Shown here in pieces: positions 55,488 to 63,475 of a stretch of 64,000 nt of DNA. The number at the start of each line of letters is the position of its first letter. Positions within the stretch are counted from its first letter, which is position 1. The notes beneath the pieces are model-generated. The model searched no databases, was not told the DNA's origin, and was given only the letters and a program-made list of their open reading frames with translations. Source of the stretch: Agarilytica sp045430345 (GTDB taxonomy: Bacteria; Pseudomonadota; Gammaproteobacteria; Pseudomonadales; Cellvibrionaceae); NCBI GenBank assembly GCA_045430345.1, contig JAILXT010000002.1, positions 557,602 to 621,601 on the forward strand. Direction: 5' to 3'. The translations under genes were made by a program, and so were the position numbers.

Positions 55488-57091
55488 GGTGTTGATTCCT
55501 TTTTTTTCTCCGGTTTTATTGGGGCGCGTAAAGCTGGTCCTGCAGAATCGATAAAAAAATTGGTAGGCTGAATACTCTGTGTGCACTCCGCGTCTAGTGT
55601 TTTTAGGTTTGAAGGATTTTTAAAAAATTGTGTAATGAGCTTGGGCATGCAGCCTAATCGCGACACCATATGGTGGCCGCCTTCAACCTCTAAATGCCTG
55701 GTATTTGAAAGCTGTTGTTTTACTTGTTCAGCCCATTTGGGGGGGGTGACGGGGTCTAGTCTTCCGGAAAGAAGTAAGGTGGGTACAGAAGAGGTTGCCG
55801 GCGCAAAGTATTCAGCGGATAGCGTTGATGCGGGGTATAAGTTACATGTGCGTTCAAATAAACTGGAAGAATCGAGGTGCAGCAGCCGTTTATAACTGGG
55901 TTTAAATTCGGCGTTTTTTTCTATCGGATTTAACGTCGTGTAATGGCGATCTTCTGCGCAAAGTACCGCCGAATGCATGCCTTCGCTAATGCTTTCATTT
56001 ATTTGATCTAAATTCAAACCGAAGATACTGAATAGTAACGAGAAATCGTTTTGCGTTGCTCGGTGAATGGCTAAGGGGAGTATGGGGGATACCTCCCGGC
56101 TATATAAGATGGCTCTTACCCAGGAAGAAAGTATTTGATCATCGATAAGTACGGCATGGATATGCTGAGTGCGCGGGTGCTTTAACTCCACTGTGCGTGG
56201 CTGCTGGCTTAGATTGGTTAATAGAGCGAGCCAGTGTTTTTCTAAATCAGGAAATGCCCGCTGGCAGGGAGCGTTATTACGGCATAATTCAAATACTGCA
56301 CCAAGTGCGGCACTGCCGTCTTGCTCGATGAAATTTGGAAGCTGAATTGCGACTGGCGCGACGCCGTCAAGGACCACGCCTTCAATAGAGTTTGGAGCGC
56401 TTCGTAAATATTCGAGAATGACGCGTGTGCCGTAAGATACACCCCACAACAGCACCTTGTTATATCCCAGAGCTTCCCGAATAATTTCAAGGTCCTTCAC
56501 AGCATAAGGTGTTGTATAGCGCGAGAGGTCAGCATCGAATTCAGCAACGCAGGCTTTGTGACCTTGAAAGGCGAGTTCCTCTACTTGTTTTAATGGTGTA
56601 TCGGCGTATTTAAGGATATCGACGTCACAGTTCAGTGGGGCCGATTTCCCTGTGCCGCGCTGGTCGACGAAGACAAAGTCATGATCTACTAGCAGTGATG
56701 AAAAATAGTAGCGCGTGAGGGGAAGTAAATCGCTGGATGCTTGGCCTGGCCCGCCAGAGATAAAAAATATTGGCGGTTTTTCTGTTTGCTGGATCGACTT
56801 AACTCGGGTAACAAAAATATTAATTTTTCGGGAGGTAAGGTCAGCAGGGTTTTCGTGGGCGGATATAAAACGGCACTCTGCTCCATATATGGGGCGCTGG
56901 GCACCCTCCTGATTACAAGGCTCATTCGGCGTTTCCCCACTGCAAAATTGATACGCTAGCAGTATGCAAACGGCAAGGGTTGTTTTGAGGGGCTTGGATC
57001 TCGACAGCGTAAAATGGTGTCGACAGCTCGCGGCCGTTGCGGAGGACGTTTGGCTGCATGTATTTGGTAGGTGTGTGAACATGCTTATCAT
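55484..57091 (-). CDS. Exported alpha/beta hydrolase, tripeptidyl aminopeptidase-like (S33)
   Basis: 535 residues. An N-terminal hydrophobic stretch (TTLAVCILLAYQFCSG, about 37-52) suggests export, possibly from a later start than ATG 57091. The catalytic fold shows the oxyanion region FISGGPGQASSDL, VFVDQRGTGKSAPLNCD, the nucleophile in LLWGVSYGTRVILEY and the C-terminal TAP-like part LLLSGRLDPVTPPKWAEQV...VEGGHHMVSR (Asp and His). Probably releases N-terminal amino acids or peptides, or hydrolyses an ester. First gene of the hydrolase-ABC operon, coupled to the ATPase by a 4-base overlap. Confidence 0.82.
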   Translation of the reverse strand: MISMFTHLPNTCSQTSSATAASCRHHFTLSRSKPLKTTLAVCILLAYQFCSGETPNEPCNQEGAQRPIYGAECRFISAHENPADLTSRKINIFVTRVKSIQQTEKPPIFFISGGPGQASSDLLPLTRYYFSSLLVDHDFVFVDQRGTGKSAPLNCDVDILKYADTPLKQVEELAFQGHKACVAEFDADLSRYTTPYAVKDLEIIREALGYNKVLLWGVSYGTRVILEYLRSAPNSIEGVVLDGVAPVAIQLPNFIEQDGSAALGAVFELCRNNAPCQRAFPDLEKHWLALLTNLSQQPRTVELKHPRTQHIHAVLIDDQILSSWVRAILYSREVSPILPLAIHRATQNDFSLLFSIFGLNLDQINESISEGMHSAVLCAEDRHYTTLNPIEKNAEFKPSYKRLLHLDSSSLFERTCNLYPASTLSAEYFAPATSSVPTLLLSGRLDPVTPPKWAEQVKQQLSNTRHLEVEGGHHMVSRLGCMPKLITQFFKNPSNLKTLDAECTQSIQPTNFFIDSAGPALRAPIKPEKKKESTP

Positions 57092-57297
57092 TGTCTGCGG
57101 AGTTCGCTTTCAAGGCAAAACAATTTTGATTTCATGGTGAAATGGCTTCTGTTTTATGTTTAATCTTGGCGAGAGAGTGTGGTTTAATCGCCTCAAAAAT
57201 GGCTAAGCTGTTATCAGTATTTTAGTCGCGATTTCGATGTTAGCTGTGTATAGTTTAGCGTCGTTTCCGCATTAATTTGAATCTGTTTGAGTATTAT

Positions 57298-59184
57298 ATG
57301 AGCGATTATAGCGCTGAAGATATTGAAGTCCTTACGGGCTTAGACCCCGTTAAAAAGCGCCCCGGTATGTATACCGACACGATGCGCCCCAATCATCTTG
57401 CTCAAGAGGTGATCGACAATAGTGTGGATGAAGCCCTAGCCGGATTCGCGAAGAAAATTGAAGTCACCCTCCATAAAGATCAGTCTGTTACGGTGAATGA
57501 TGACGGCCGTGGTATGCCTGTGGATATTCACCCGGAGCAGGGTAAGCCAGGGGTCGAGGTGATCCTTTCAACGTTACATGCAGGCGGTAAATTCTCGAAT
57601 AAAAACTACCAATTCTCAGGTGGTTTGCATGGGGTGGGCATTTCCGTTGTGAACGCGCTCTCCAAGGTGTTGGAAGTCTCCATTCGGCGCGAGGGTAAAG
57701 TGCATCGTATCGGTTTTCAGGGCGGGGATAAGGCTTCTGATTTGGCGGTAGTTGATACCTGCGGGAAACGAAACACCGGAACATCGGTTCGCTTCTTGCC
57801 CGATCCTCAATATTTTGACTCTCATAAATTCTCAGTGCCGCGCATGCGTCACGTGCTCAGAGCTAAAGCTGTTTTGTGCCCTGGGCTGGAAGTTGTGTTC
57901 GTCGATGAGCAATCGGGTGAAACGGACACATGGTATTTTGAAGATGGCTTAAAAGATTACCTGATCGAGGCCACGCAAGGTTGGGAAAGTTTACCTTCAG
58001 AACCGTTTATTGGTGCTTTTAAGGGCAGCTCTGAAGCGGCTGATTGGGCAGTGCAATGGTTACCCGAAGGGGGCGAGGTCGTTCAGGAAAGCTATGTGAA
58101 CCTCATTCCTACCGCGCAAGGCGGAACCCACGTAAATGGTTTACGCACGGGCTTATTGGATGCGATGCGCGAGTATTGTGAAATTCGTAACCTTGTGCCA
58201 CGTGGCGTAAAGCTAACTCCCGACGATATTTGGACCAACTGCTGTTTTGTTTTGTCATCTAAGTTAGCTGACCCACAGTTTTCCGGTCAAACCAAAGAGC
58301 GACTTTCTTCTCGCGAAGCAGCGGCTTTTGTTTCCGGTGTATCAAAAGATGCATTCAGTTTGTGGCTGAATCAACACACAGAAGAGGGCGATAAGCTTGC
58401 GGATTTCTGTATTAACAATGCTCAAAAGCGCGTGCGTTCGTCGAAAAAAATTGCACGGAAAAAAATCACACAAGGCCCTGCACTTCCTGGCAAGTTAGCG
58501 GATTGTTCATCTGATGACCCTTCTATGGGTGAACTATTTCTTGTGGAAGGGGATTCTGCGGGCGGTTCTGCGAAGCAGGCGCGAGACCGAGAATATCAAG
58601 CGATTATGCCGCTAAGAGGTAAAATCCTAAATACCTGGGAAGTGGATAGTGGTGAAGTACTGGCTTCTCAAGAGGTACACGATATTTCTGTTGCGCTTGG
58701 AGTGGATCCTGGGTCGGGTGATCTAGAAAAATTACGTTATCACAAAGTCTGCATTCTTGCGGATGCGGATTCGGATGGTGCACATATTGCCACCTTGCTT
58801 TGTGCGTTGTTCGTGCGTCACTTTCCTTCATTAGTAAAAGCGGGTCACGTATATGTTGCAATGCCACCGCTTTATCGAATCGATTTAGGTCAGGATGTGT
58901 ATTACGCATTGGACGATGGTGAGAAGCAGGGCGTGCTTGACCGACTCGAAGCTGAAAAGAAAAAAGGCAAGCCAAACGTCCAGCGGTTTAAAGGTTTGGG
59001 GGAGATGAATCCCTTGCAGCTACGTGAAACGACCATGGCAAAAGATACCCGTCGATTGGTGCAGCTGGTTATCGATGCGGGTGATGATACGCATCAGGTG
59101 ATGGATATGTTGCTTGCGAAAAAACGTTCGTCTGACCGTAAATCATGGTTAGAAGAAAAAGGTGATCTGGCGGTTGTTGGGTAA
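57298..59184 (+). CDS. parE: DNA topoisomerase IV subunit B
   Basis: 628-residue ATPase subunit of topoisomerase IV, which unlinks daughter chromosomes. It aligns end to end with E. coli ParE (630): DIEVLTGLDPVKKRPGMYTDT, DNSVDEALAG, NDDGRGMPVD, QFSGGLHGVGISVVNALS, then the toprim part LFLVEGDSAGGSAKQARDREYQAIMPLRGKILN and RFKGLGEMNPLQLRETTM. Start at ATG 57298, where homology begins. The integron starts 24 bases after its stop, with no terminator visible between. Confidence 0.97.
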   Translation: MSDYSAEDIEVLTGLDPVKKRPGMYTDTMRPNHLAQEVIDNSVDEALAGFAKKIEVTLHKDQSVTVNDDGRGMPVDIHPEQGKPGVEVILSTLHAGGKFSNKNYQFSGGLHGVGISVVNALSKVLEVSIRREGKVHRIGFQGGDKASDLAVVDTCGKRNTGTSVRFLPDPQYFDSHKFSVPRMRHVLRAKAVLCPGLEVVFVDEQSGETDTWYFEDGLKDYLIEATQGWESLPSEPFIGAFKGSSEAADWAVQWLPEGGEVVQESYVNLIPTAQGGTHVNGLRTGLLDAMREYCEIRNLVPRGVKLTPDDIWTNCCFVLSSKLADPQFSGQTKERLSSREAAAFVSGVSKDAFSLWLNQHTEEGDKLADFCINNAQKRVRSSKKIARKKITQGPALPGKLADCSSDDPSMGELFLVEGDSAGGSAKQARDREYQAIMPLRGKILNTWEVDSGEVLASQEVHDISVALGVDPGSGDLEKLRYHKVCILADADSDGAHIATLLCALFVRHFPSLVKAGHVYVAMPPLYRIDLGQDVYYALDDGEKQGVLDRLEAEKKKGKPNVQRFKGLGEMNPLQLRETTMAKDTRRLVQLVIDAGDDTHQVMDMLLAKKRSSDRKSWLEEKGDLAVVG

Positions 59185-59208
59185 GTTGGTTTTTTTAGGT
59201 TCGTGAAT

Positions 59209-60164
59209 TCAGAGTAAATCATCAGCAGGGCTCGTAACGCCCTGTGCACCTTTATTTAATACATGTGTATAAATCATGGTTGTTTGCACATTGCTATGCC
59301 CTAGCAACTCCTGTACGGTTCTTATGTCGTAACCTGATTCGAGCAAGTGCGTTGCAAAACTGTGGCGTAGGGTATGACAGGTTACGTATTTATCTATACC
59401 GGTTCCTTTGACTGCACCTGATACCGCGCGTTGAACACCTTTAGGATGTATATGATGTCGTCCTCTTTCCCCATTTTGAGGGTTACGAGAAATTTATTGG
59501 ATGAAAAAACAAAGCGCCACCGGAACTCTTTGCCCGAGTTTGGGAATTTTTTATTTAATGCGTTTGGCAGCCAAATATAATCAAATCCCATTTCCATATC
59601 TAAATCAAACAGTTTGCGAGAGTTTTCAATAGACTCCTTGAGTGGTTCAATACATTTTTCTGGGAGCATGGTGATGCGGTCTTTGCTGCCTTTACCATTC
59701 CTAATGATTAACTCATGCCTTTCGAAATTGATATCCGTTACACGAAGCCTTAGTGCTTCGTTCTGCCGCAATCCTGCGCCGTAAAGAAGCGTGGCAATTG
59801 TTTTATAAACCCCCGTCATATTTGAAATTAGCGATTTAACTTCGGTCTTCGATAAACCCGTGGGTAGTCGTTTAGGTTGTCTGGAGAAATGAAAGCCGCC
59901 TACATCGCCAATCTCTATTCCGAGTACGTGTCGGTACAAAAAAATAAGTGCACAAAGTGCTTGGTTTTGTGTGGAGGCTGAAACCTTTTCACGAACCGCG
60001 AGGTGAGTTAAAAATACCGCAACATGATCAGGTGTTAATAGTTTGGGGTGTTGCTTTTGGTTAAATAATATGTATTTTTTGATCCAATGGCAGTAGCTCT
60101 TTTCGGTGGAGTAGGCGTAGTGCCGAACGCGGATTTGGGCGCGCACTTGGTCGAGTAGTTTCAT
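59209..60164 (-). pseudogene. intI: Integron integrase (IntI), frameshifted
   Basis: Site-specific tyrosine recombinase of integrons. From ATG 60164 (MKLLDQVRAQIRVRHYAYST) the frame runs through the first catalytic Arg (GAGLRQNEALRLRVTDI), the Lys region NGKGSKDRI and the IntI-specific patch (DYIWLPNALNKKFPNSGKEFRWRFVF). At about 59490-59492 one T appears to be missing. The other frame then restores RNPQNGERGRHHIHPKGVQRA, the HTLRHSFATHLLESGY and LLGHSNVQTTMIYTHV catalytic blocks, and a stop at 59209. Without the shift the protein would be about 318 residues, normal for IntI. In-frame reading ends early at 59394. Could be genuine decay or a single-base error. Confidence 0.92.
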
Positions 60165-60182
60165 GTGAGTCCGTTCATTTGT

Positions 60183-60200
60183 CATGGCTATATACACAGT
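60183..60200 (-). promoter_or_regulatory. Degenerate LexA-box-like site at the integrase promoter
   Basis: On the minus strand ACTGTGTATATAGCCATG: the left half (CTGT-ATATA) fits the SOS box, but the right half reads CAT instead of CAG. It sits right behind the -10 box, where SOS control of integron integrases is known in Vibrio. Suggestive only. Confidence 0.3.
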
Positions 60201-60229
60201 ATAATATTTCTATATGGGACTTCGTGCAA
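60201..60229 (-). promoter_or_regulatory. Integrase promoter (Pint)
   Basis: On the minus strand TTGCAC (60224-60229), 17-base spacer, TATTAT (60201-60206), about 40 bases before ATG 60164. Confidence 0.6.
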
Positions 60230-60341
60230 CAGTGTTAGCAGCCAAATAAGTCCTATGGTTGTGTAAGTCACTGAATTATATGGATAAAAATGGTGTCCAG
60301 TTTGAATGTTATTTTCATCATAACGGACACGAATTCATTTA

Positions 60342-60370
60342 TTGGACATAAATACATCGAAAGGTATAAT
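60342..60370 (+). promoter_or_regulatory. Candidate cassette promoter (Pc)
   Basis: TTGGAC (60342-60347), 17-base spacer, perfect TATAAT (60365-60370). It lies between the integrase and the first cassette and points into the array, as expected for Pc; transcription would start near 60377, about 160 bases before the first cassette gene. Confidence 0.7.
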
Positions 60371-60439
60371 TACTCGCTAAAATGGACATATCGAATAAGT
60401 ACAGGGAATAGTCATCCCCTTCCTAAGTTGTTGATCCCT

Positions 60440-60515
60440 CAAGAAAATTCGTCATGTCCTCTTTGTCAGATACAGTGTATTAATGGACATTGTGTCGTTT
60501 ATGTAATAGTTAGTG
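60440..60515 (+). other. attI site with cassette 1 junction
   Basis: The junction is the G/TT at 60509/60510 (GTTAGTG), since GTTAGTGTT (60509-60517) is the exact reverse complement of AACACTAAC in the attC of cassette 1. The left limit is not fixed. TGGACAT occurs at 60343, 60383 and 60484 and could be an integrase-binding repeat. Confidence 0.65.
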
Positions 60516-60538
60516 TTCTCAATATGAACGGAGAGAAA

Positions 60539-60853
60539 ATGATTAAAAAATTATTTACGTTGGTGGCTTTGTTATCATCAACTTATACGTTTGCATATGT
60601 GGATTGTCCAAAAGCAAAGGTAAAACATATTCAACCTGATGTTGGCTGGGTTTATATTCAGTTAGAAGGACAGGATTGGCAGCGGCTTGGCGACTACGAT
60701 GAAAAGTCATTAAGCTCTAAAGTATCAATTGCTTTATCTGCTTTTGCCTCAGGAAAAGAAGTTATGCTTCGGTTTCCTGATGGTCATAATTCTGAGTGCA
60801 CTAGCTTTAATAATACTGTCAATGCTTGGGCGATTCGCATATCAGAAGATTAA
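60539..60853 (+). CDS. Cassette 1: small exported protein
   Basis: 104 residues, start ATG 60539 with GGAGAG upstream. A signal peptide (MIKKLFTLVALLSSTYTFA) precedes a mature part of about 85 residues with two cysteines (DCPKAKVKHIQPDVGWVYIQL..., NSECTSFNN). The open frame continues upstream to 60290, but that part lies outside the cassette. The WVYIQLEGQDWQRLGDYD stretch reads like a small beta-strand domain. I do not recognise the family; proteins of this sort are common in Vibrio-type cassettes. Periplasmic or secreted; function unknown. Confidence 0.8.
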   Translation: MIKKLFTLVALLSSTYTFAYVDCPKAKVKHIQPDVGWVYIQLEGQDWQRLGDYDEKSLSSKVSIALSAFASGKEVMLRFPDGHNSECTSFNNTVNAWAIRISED

Positions 60854-60910
60854 CACTAACAAACAACTCCAAGCGACCGCCTACGGCGTCGCTTGAATTG
60901 GGCGTTAGTT
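60854..60910 (+). repeat. attC of cassette 1
   Basis: A short attC of about 57 bases. R'' is CACTAAC and R' is GTTAGT at 60904-60909. The inner arms CAAGCGAC and GTCGCTTG pair perfectly around a 10-base loop. Confidence 0.9.
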
Positions 60911-60921
60911 GTACTAGAGAA

Positions 60922-61224
60922 ATGTTAAGAGCAGTGAATCGAGTAGAGTATATAAGCACAAGAATAGCGGTCTCTTTTCTCTGCTTGTTTTGTGGGTACG
61001 TGTTTTATGCAATTTTGCCGGGATTCTATAATGAACTTAGCGTCGAAAACTTCGTATTCAATGGTAAGCTTGGTTATATTCTTGCGTTAATACAGTTGGT
61101 AGGCATTGCTGGTGCATGGTTCAATTCCGTTACAAGAAATTGGATATCTACCACTCTAAATGTAATGGCTATTATTTTGGCTGTTTTTTATGTAGGCACG
61201 TTTAGCGTTGAGCATATCAACTAA
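60922..61224 (+). CDS. Cassette 2: small membrane protein
   Basis: 100 residues from ATG 60922, 17 bases after the junction. Three hydrophobic helices (about 13-34, 50-68, 78-95) separated by short loops (PGFYNELSVENFVFNGK, NSVTRNW). Start candidates further upstream would cross the attC and are rejected. The stop TAA lies inside the R'' box of its attC. No family recognised; an inner-membrane protein, perhaps a toxin-like or stress protein, but nothing in the sequence shows this. Confidence 0.72.
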   Translation: MLRAVNRVEYISTRIAVSFLCLFCGYVFYAILPGFYNELSVENFVFNGKLGYILALIQLVGIAGAWFNSVTRNWISTTLNVMAIILAVFYVGTFSVEHIN

Positions 61225-61308
61225 CAAGTTTGTCAAACATCGCTACACACCTTCGGTGTTCCGCTGGACTCACTCCTGCGTCGCTCGCCGTTTACAAAAG
61301 CGTTAACT
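61218..61308 (+). repeat. attC of cassette 2
   Basis: R'' CAACTAAC is the exact reverse complement of GTTAGTTG at the start of the cassette. R' is GTTAACT (61302-61308). L arms pair in TTTGTcAAAC with GTTTACAAA. About 91 bases. Confidence 0.9.
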
Positions 61309-61317
61309 GGCAATCGG

Positions 61318-61650
61318 ATGAAAGAGATACCGCTAGGCTCCATAAATTCAAAGATCTATGAAAAGCATGGTGAGCTCTACTATAAATTAGAGCCAATAAT
61401 TGGCCTTCAAACTCAAGTGTTCGGTGATTTTAAGGTTTCAGCTGCTACAGTCATAGTGTGTAACGATGAGTGCTTTATCTTTAAAGTTGGCCGAACCAAG
61501 ATTAAGATGGCATTCAAGCCGTTTACTACTGGTCTAGAAAAGGTATGTATTACCAAATATATTTTGGGGTTCATACCATTTGGGCGCCAATTCTGTGAAA
61601 TATCAGTTATAAACAAGAAGTATTTGTTCGAGAGTTTTACAAGCAGTTAA
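61318..61650 (+). CDS. Cassette 3: small protein of unknown function
   Basis: 110 residues from ATG 61318. Soluble and beta-rich by eye (YYKLEPIIGLQTQVFGDFKVSAATVIVCNDECFIFKVGRTKIKMAFKP); no signal peptide. One hydrophobic patch (ILGFIPFG). The stop lies in the R'' box. Not recognised. Confidence 0.7.
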   Translation: MKEIPLGSINSKIYEKHGELYYKLEPIIGLQTQVFGDFKVSAATVIVCNDECFIFKVGRTKIKMAFKPFTTGLEKVCITKYILGFIPFGRQFCEISVINKKYLFESFTSS

Positions 61651-61762
61651 CAAGTCGCTGCACTCTGACACATATTGCTACGCTCGTTTTTGTGTATGTC
61701 GCGTTGCTCCATTTTACACAAAACGCTCTCCGCAATATGTGCAGGTGAGCTAGGCGTTATAG
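61644..61762 (+). repeat. attC of cassette 3
   Basis: About 119 bases, the length of Vibrio VCR-type sites. R'' CAGTTAAC matches GTTAACTG at 61302-61309. R' is GTTATAG (61756-61762). A long inverted repeat joins GACACATATTGC with GCAATATGTGC. Confidence 0.9.
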
Positions 61763-62045
61763 GCCGGGTCTTATGGCGTGGTTTAAAACAATCCGAGCTT
61801 AGGTTATAGTTCGGTTTCTATACAAAAATTCAAGCATCAGGGATCGTGCTATTCCCTTTCTAGGTCATTCCGTTCCTGGTGCCACAGTTTAAGTATTAAG
61901 GTTGTGGCTAATCCCGTTTTTTATCCTGGTGTGCCACTAAGTAAATGTAAGATTTCGGAGTTTCCGGTTTCTTGCTGTTTTTAATCCGGCAGTGGGCTTC
62001 GCTTACGCTGCGCCAAAGTGGCAAAACTAGCTCATGGGCCGGCAT
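61757..62045 (+). other. Cassette 4: cassette body without an ORF
   Basis: The longest open frames are under 60 codons and none has a ribosome site. The junction logic is intact: GTTATAG at its start pairs with CTATAAC in its attC. Two imperfectly repeated segments stand out (TTCCTGGTGCCAC near 61872 and ATCCTGGTGTGCCAC near 61934). GGGCCGG near both ends (61762 and 62036) may be a further repeat. Possibly a non-coding RNA or a promoter-bearing cassette; neither is shown. Confidence 0.75.
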
Positions 62046-62146
62046 CTATAACAAGTTGCTCTTGCTGACATTTTTTACGTTGCTTCTTTTGTGCTTTTAG
62101 CACAAAAGCATCCACGCCAAAAATTCAGCAAAGCAAAACGTTAGCT
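62046..62146 (+). repeat. attC of cassette 4
   Basis: About 101 bases. R'' CTATAAC, R' GTTAGCT (62140-62146). The centre is a perfect hairpin, CTTTTGTGCT-TTT-AGCACAAAAG. It is highly similar to the attC of cassette 5. Confidence 0.92.
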
Positions 62147-62176
62147 GAAATATTCTATTAATCAAAGGAGAAAATA

Positions 62177-62707
62177 ATGAAAAACATTCTTTTAATACTA
62201 GTAGTTACTAGCTTGTTTGCATGTTCAACCATGCAACCGCCAAGATATGCTATATCGGTGGATAACGTACAGGCCTTAAAAAAATATCACGACGCTACTT
62301 TAATGGTTTCAGAGTTTACGCAATCCACTACTTTTAGTCCTAACTGTAGGTTAATGGGTCCAATTGAACCGGCAGACGGGTTGTCTTTTCCAGAGTTTAT
62401 CGGAAAAGCATTTAACGATGAGTTGAAAATGGCAGATATTCATTCTGAGCAGGGGACAAAAATAACAGGTGATTTAAATAAGGTTGTTTTTTCATCAACT
62501 AGCGGTTTAACTAATGGGTTTTGGGATATTGGTGTCACTCTGAAGTCTTCCAACGGAGCTTCGATGATGATCGATAATAAATACACGTTTAAAACTGGGT
62601 TCGATGCTGTTACCGCCTGTAACGCTACGGCTGACGCATTATCTCCAGCCATTCAAGATCTCATTAATGCGGCTGTTACAAACCCTAAGTTCGAATCTCT
62701 TTTATAA
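62177..62707 (+). CDS. Cassette 5: lipoprotein of unknown function
   Basis: 176 residues from ATG 62177 with AAAGGAG upstream. Lipobox VTSLFACS gives a lipidated Cys16. The mature part is about 160 residues and mostly polar, with two or more cysteines (NCRLMGP, TACNATAD). The C-terminus (ADALSPAIQDLINAAVTNPKFESLL) resembles the end of small outer-membrane lipoproteins of the YajG sort, but I cannot assign it. Probably periplasm-facing; function unknown. Confidence 0.78.
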   Translation: MKNILLILVVTSLFACSTMQPPRYAISVDNVQALKKYHDATLMVSEFTQSTTFSPNCRLMGPIEPADGLSFPEFIGKAFNDELKMADIHSEQGTKITGDLNKVVFSSTSGLTNGFWDIGVTLKSSNGASMMIDNKYTFKTGFDAVTACNATADALSPAIQDLINAAVTNPKFESLL

Positions 62708-62709
62708 TC

Positions 62710-62811
62710 ATCTAACAAATTGCTTCTGCTGATATTTTTTCCGTTGCTTCTTTTGTGCGTAATAGCACAAAAGCATCCACTCCAAAAATTCAGCAGAGCA
62801 AGGCGTTATGC
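62710..62811 (+). repeat. attC of cassette 5
   Basis: About 102 bases; R'' ATCTAAC differs by one base from the complement of the cassette start (AGCTAAC expected). R' is GTTATGC (62805-62811). Central hairpin CTTTTGTGCGTAATAGCACAAAAG. Confidence 0.9.
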
Positions 62812-62843
62812 AATAGTGAAAAATTGAGGAACATTGAGGAAGA

Positions 62844-63359
62844 ATGAAAAGTATTCTATTAGTAATCGGCATAGTTATTTTCTCTGGGTGTGCATTAGTA
62901 CCTGTGGAGACCGTTCCTGAACTTGAAGTGACTGATCTAAGAGAAAGTGAAAATGGGTCAGGCAAGGCAATGATTATCGGTTTTTCTTCCGATGTAGAGG
63001 AGTTAGGTTTAACAACACGGCAAGGCGTGCGAATAATCTTGGTGGACGGGAAACTATTAAAATCGTCCTGGCACGGCGCTTTGATAATGCCTGGAGAGCA
63101 TGAGATAGAGGTAATGATGTGTTGCGGGATGAATTCAACACGGAAGCCAGTAAAGCTAAACGTCAATCTAGAATTTGGCGGTAGATATATTATTAGAGGG
63201 CTTGTTGAGAAAGCAGCTTTTGTAAGTTTCTGGGTGGAGGATATCAATACCGGAGTTACAGTAGCTGGGAATCGTCCAGAAAGAGCTAAAAGTATGGATG
63301 CATGGGAAAAGGTAAAACGGATATATGATGGGTACCGTTCATATCTAAATTCAATATAA
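62844..63359 (+). CDS. Cassette 6: lipoprotein of unknown function
   Basis: 171 residues from ATG 62844 with TTGAGGAAG upstream. Lipobox IVIFSGCA gives Cys16. The rest is a beta-rich domain (VRIILVDGKLLKSSWHGALIMPGEHEIEVMMCCGMNSTRKPVKLNVNLEFGGRYIIRGLVEKA). The IMPGEHEIEV...FGGRYIIRG part resembles the PEGA-like or DUF2846 form seen in many small lipoproteins, but I do not claim it. A long open frame on the minus strand covers the same bases and is a shadow. Confidence 0.8.
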   Translation: MKSILLVIGIVIFSGCALVPVETVPELEVTDLRESENGSGKAMIIGFSSDVEELGLTTRQGVRIILVDGKLLKSSWHGALIMPGEHEIEVMMCCGMNSTRKPVKLNVNLEFGGRYIIRGLVEKAAFVSFWVEDINTGVTVAGNRPERAKSMDAWEKVKRIYDGYRSYLNSI

Positions 63360-63367
63360 TGAAAATA

Positions 63368-63454
63368 GCATAACAATACGTGCAATTCGGACAAATTGAA
63401 GCATCGCTTGAAAAGCAGCAATGCTTCAATTTTCCGGTTCACTCTGCGTTATGA
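63368..63454 (+). repeat. attC of cassette 6
   Basis: About 87 bases. R'' GCATAAC matches GTTATGC at 62805. Inner arms AAATTGAAGCAT and ATGCTTCAATTT pair perfectly over 12 bases. R' is GTTATGA (63448-63454). Confidence 0.93.
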
Positions 63455-63475
63455 TTTGATGAGGCTGAAATTAGA

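Noticed and set aside
60290..60538. N-terminal extension of the cassette 1 protein
   Set aside because: It would cross the attI junction and bury a good signal peptide; a strong ribosome site precedes ATG 60539.
60826..60921. N-terminal extension of the cassette 2 protein
   Set aside because: It would translate through the attC of cassette 1.
62708..63442. 244-codon open frame on the minus strand across cassette 6
   Set aside because: It spans both flanking attC sites and opposes a lipoprotein gene with signal, ribosome site and matching cassette boundaries.
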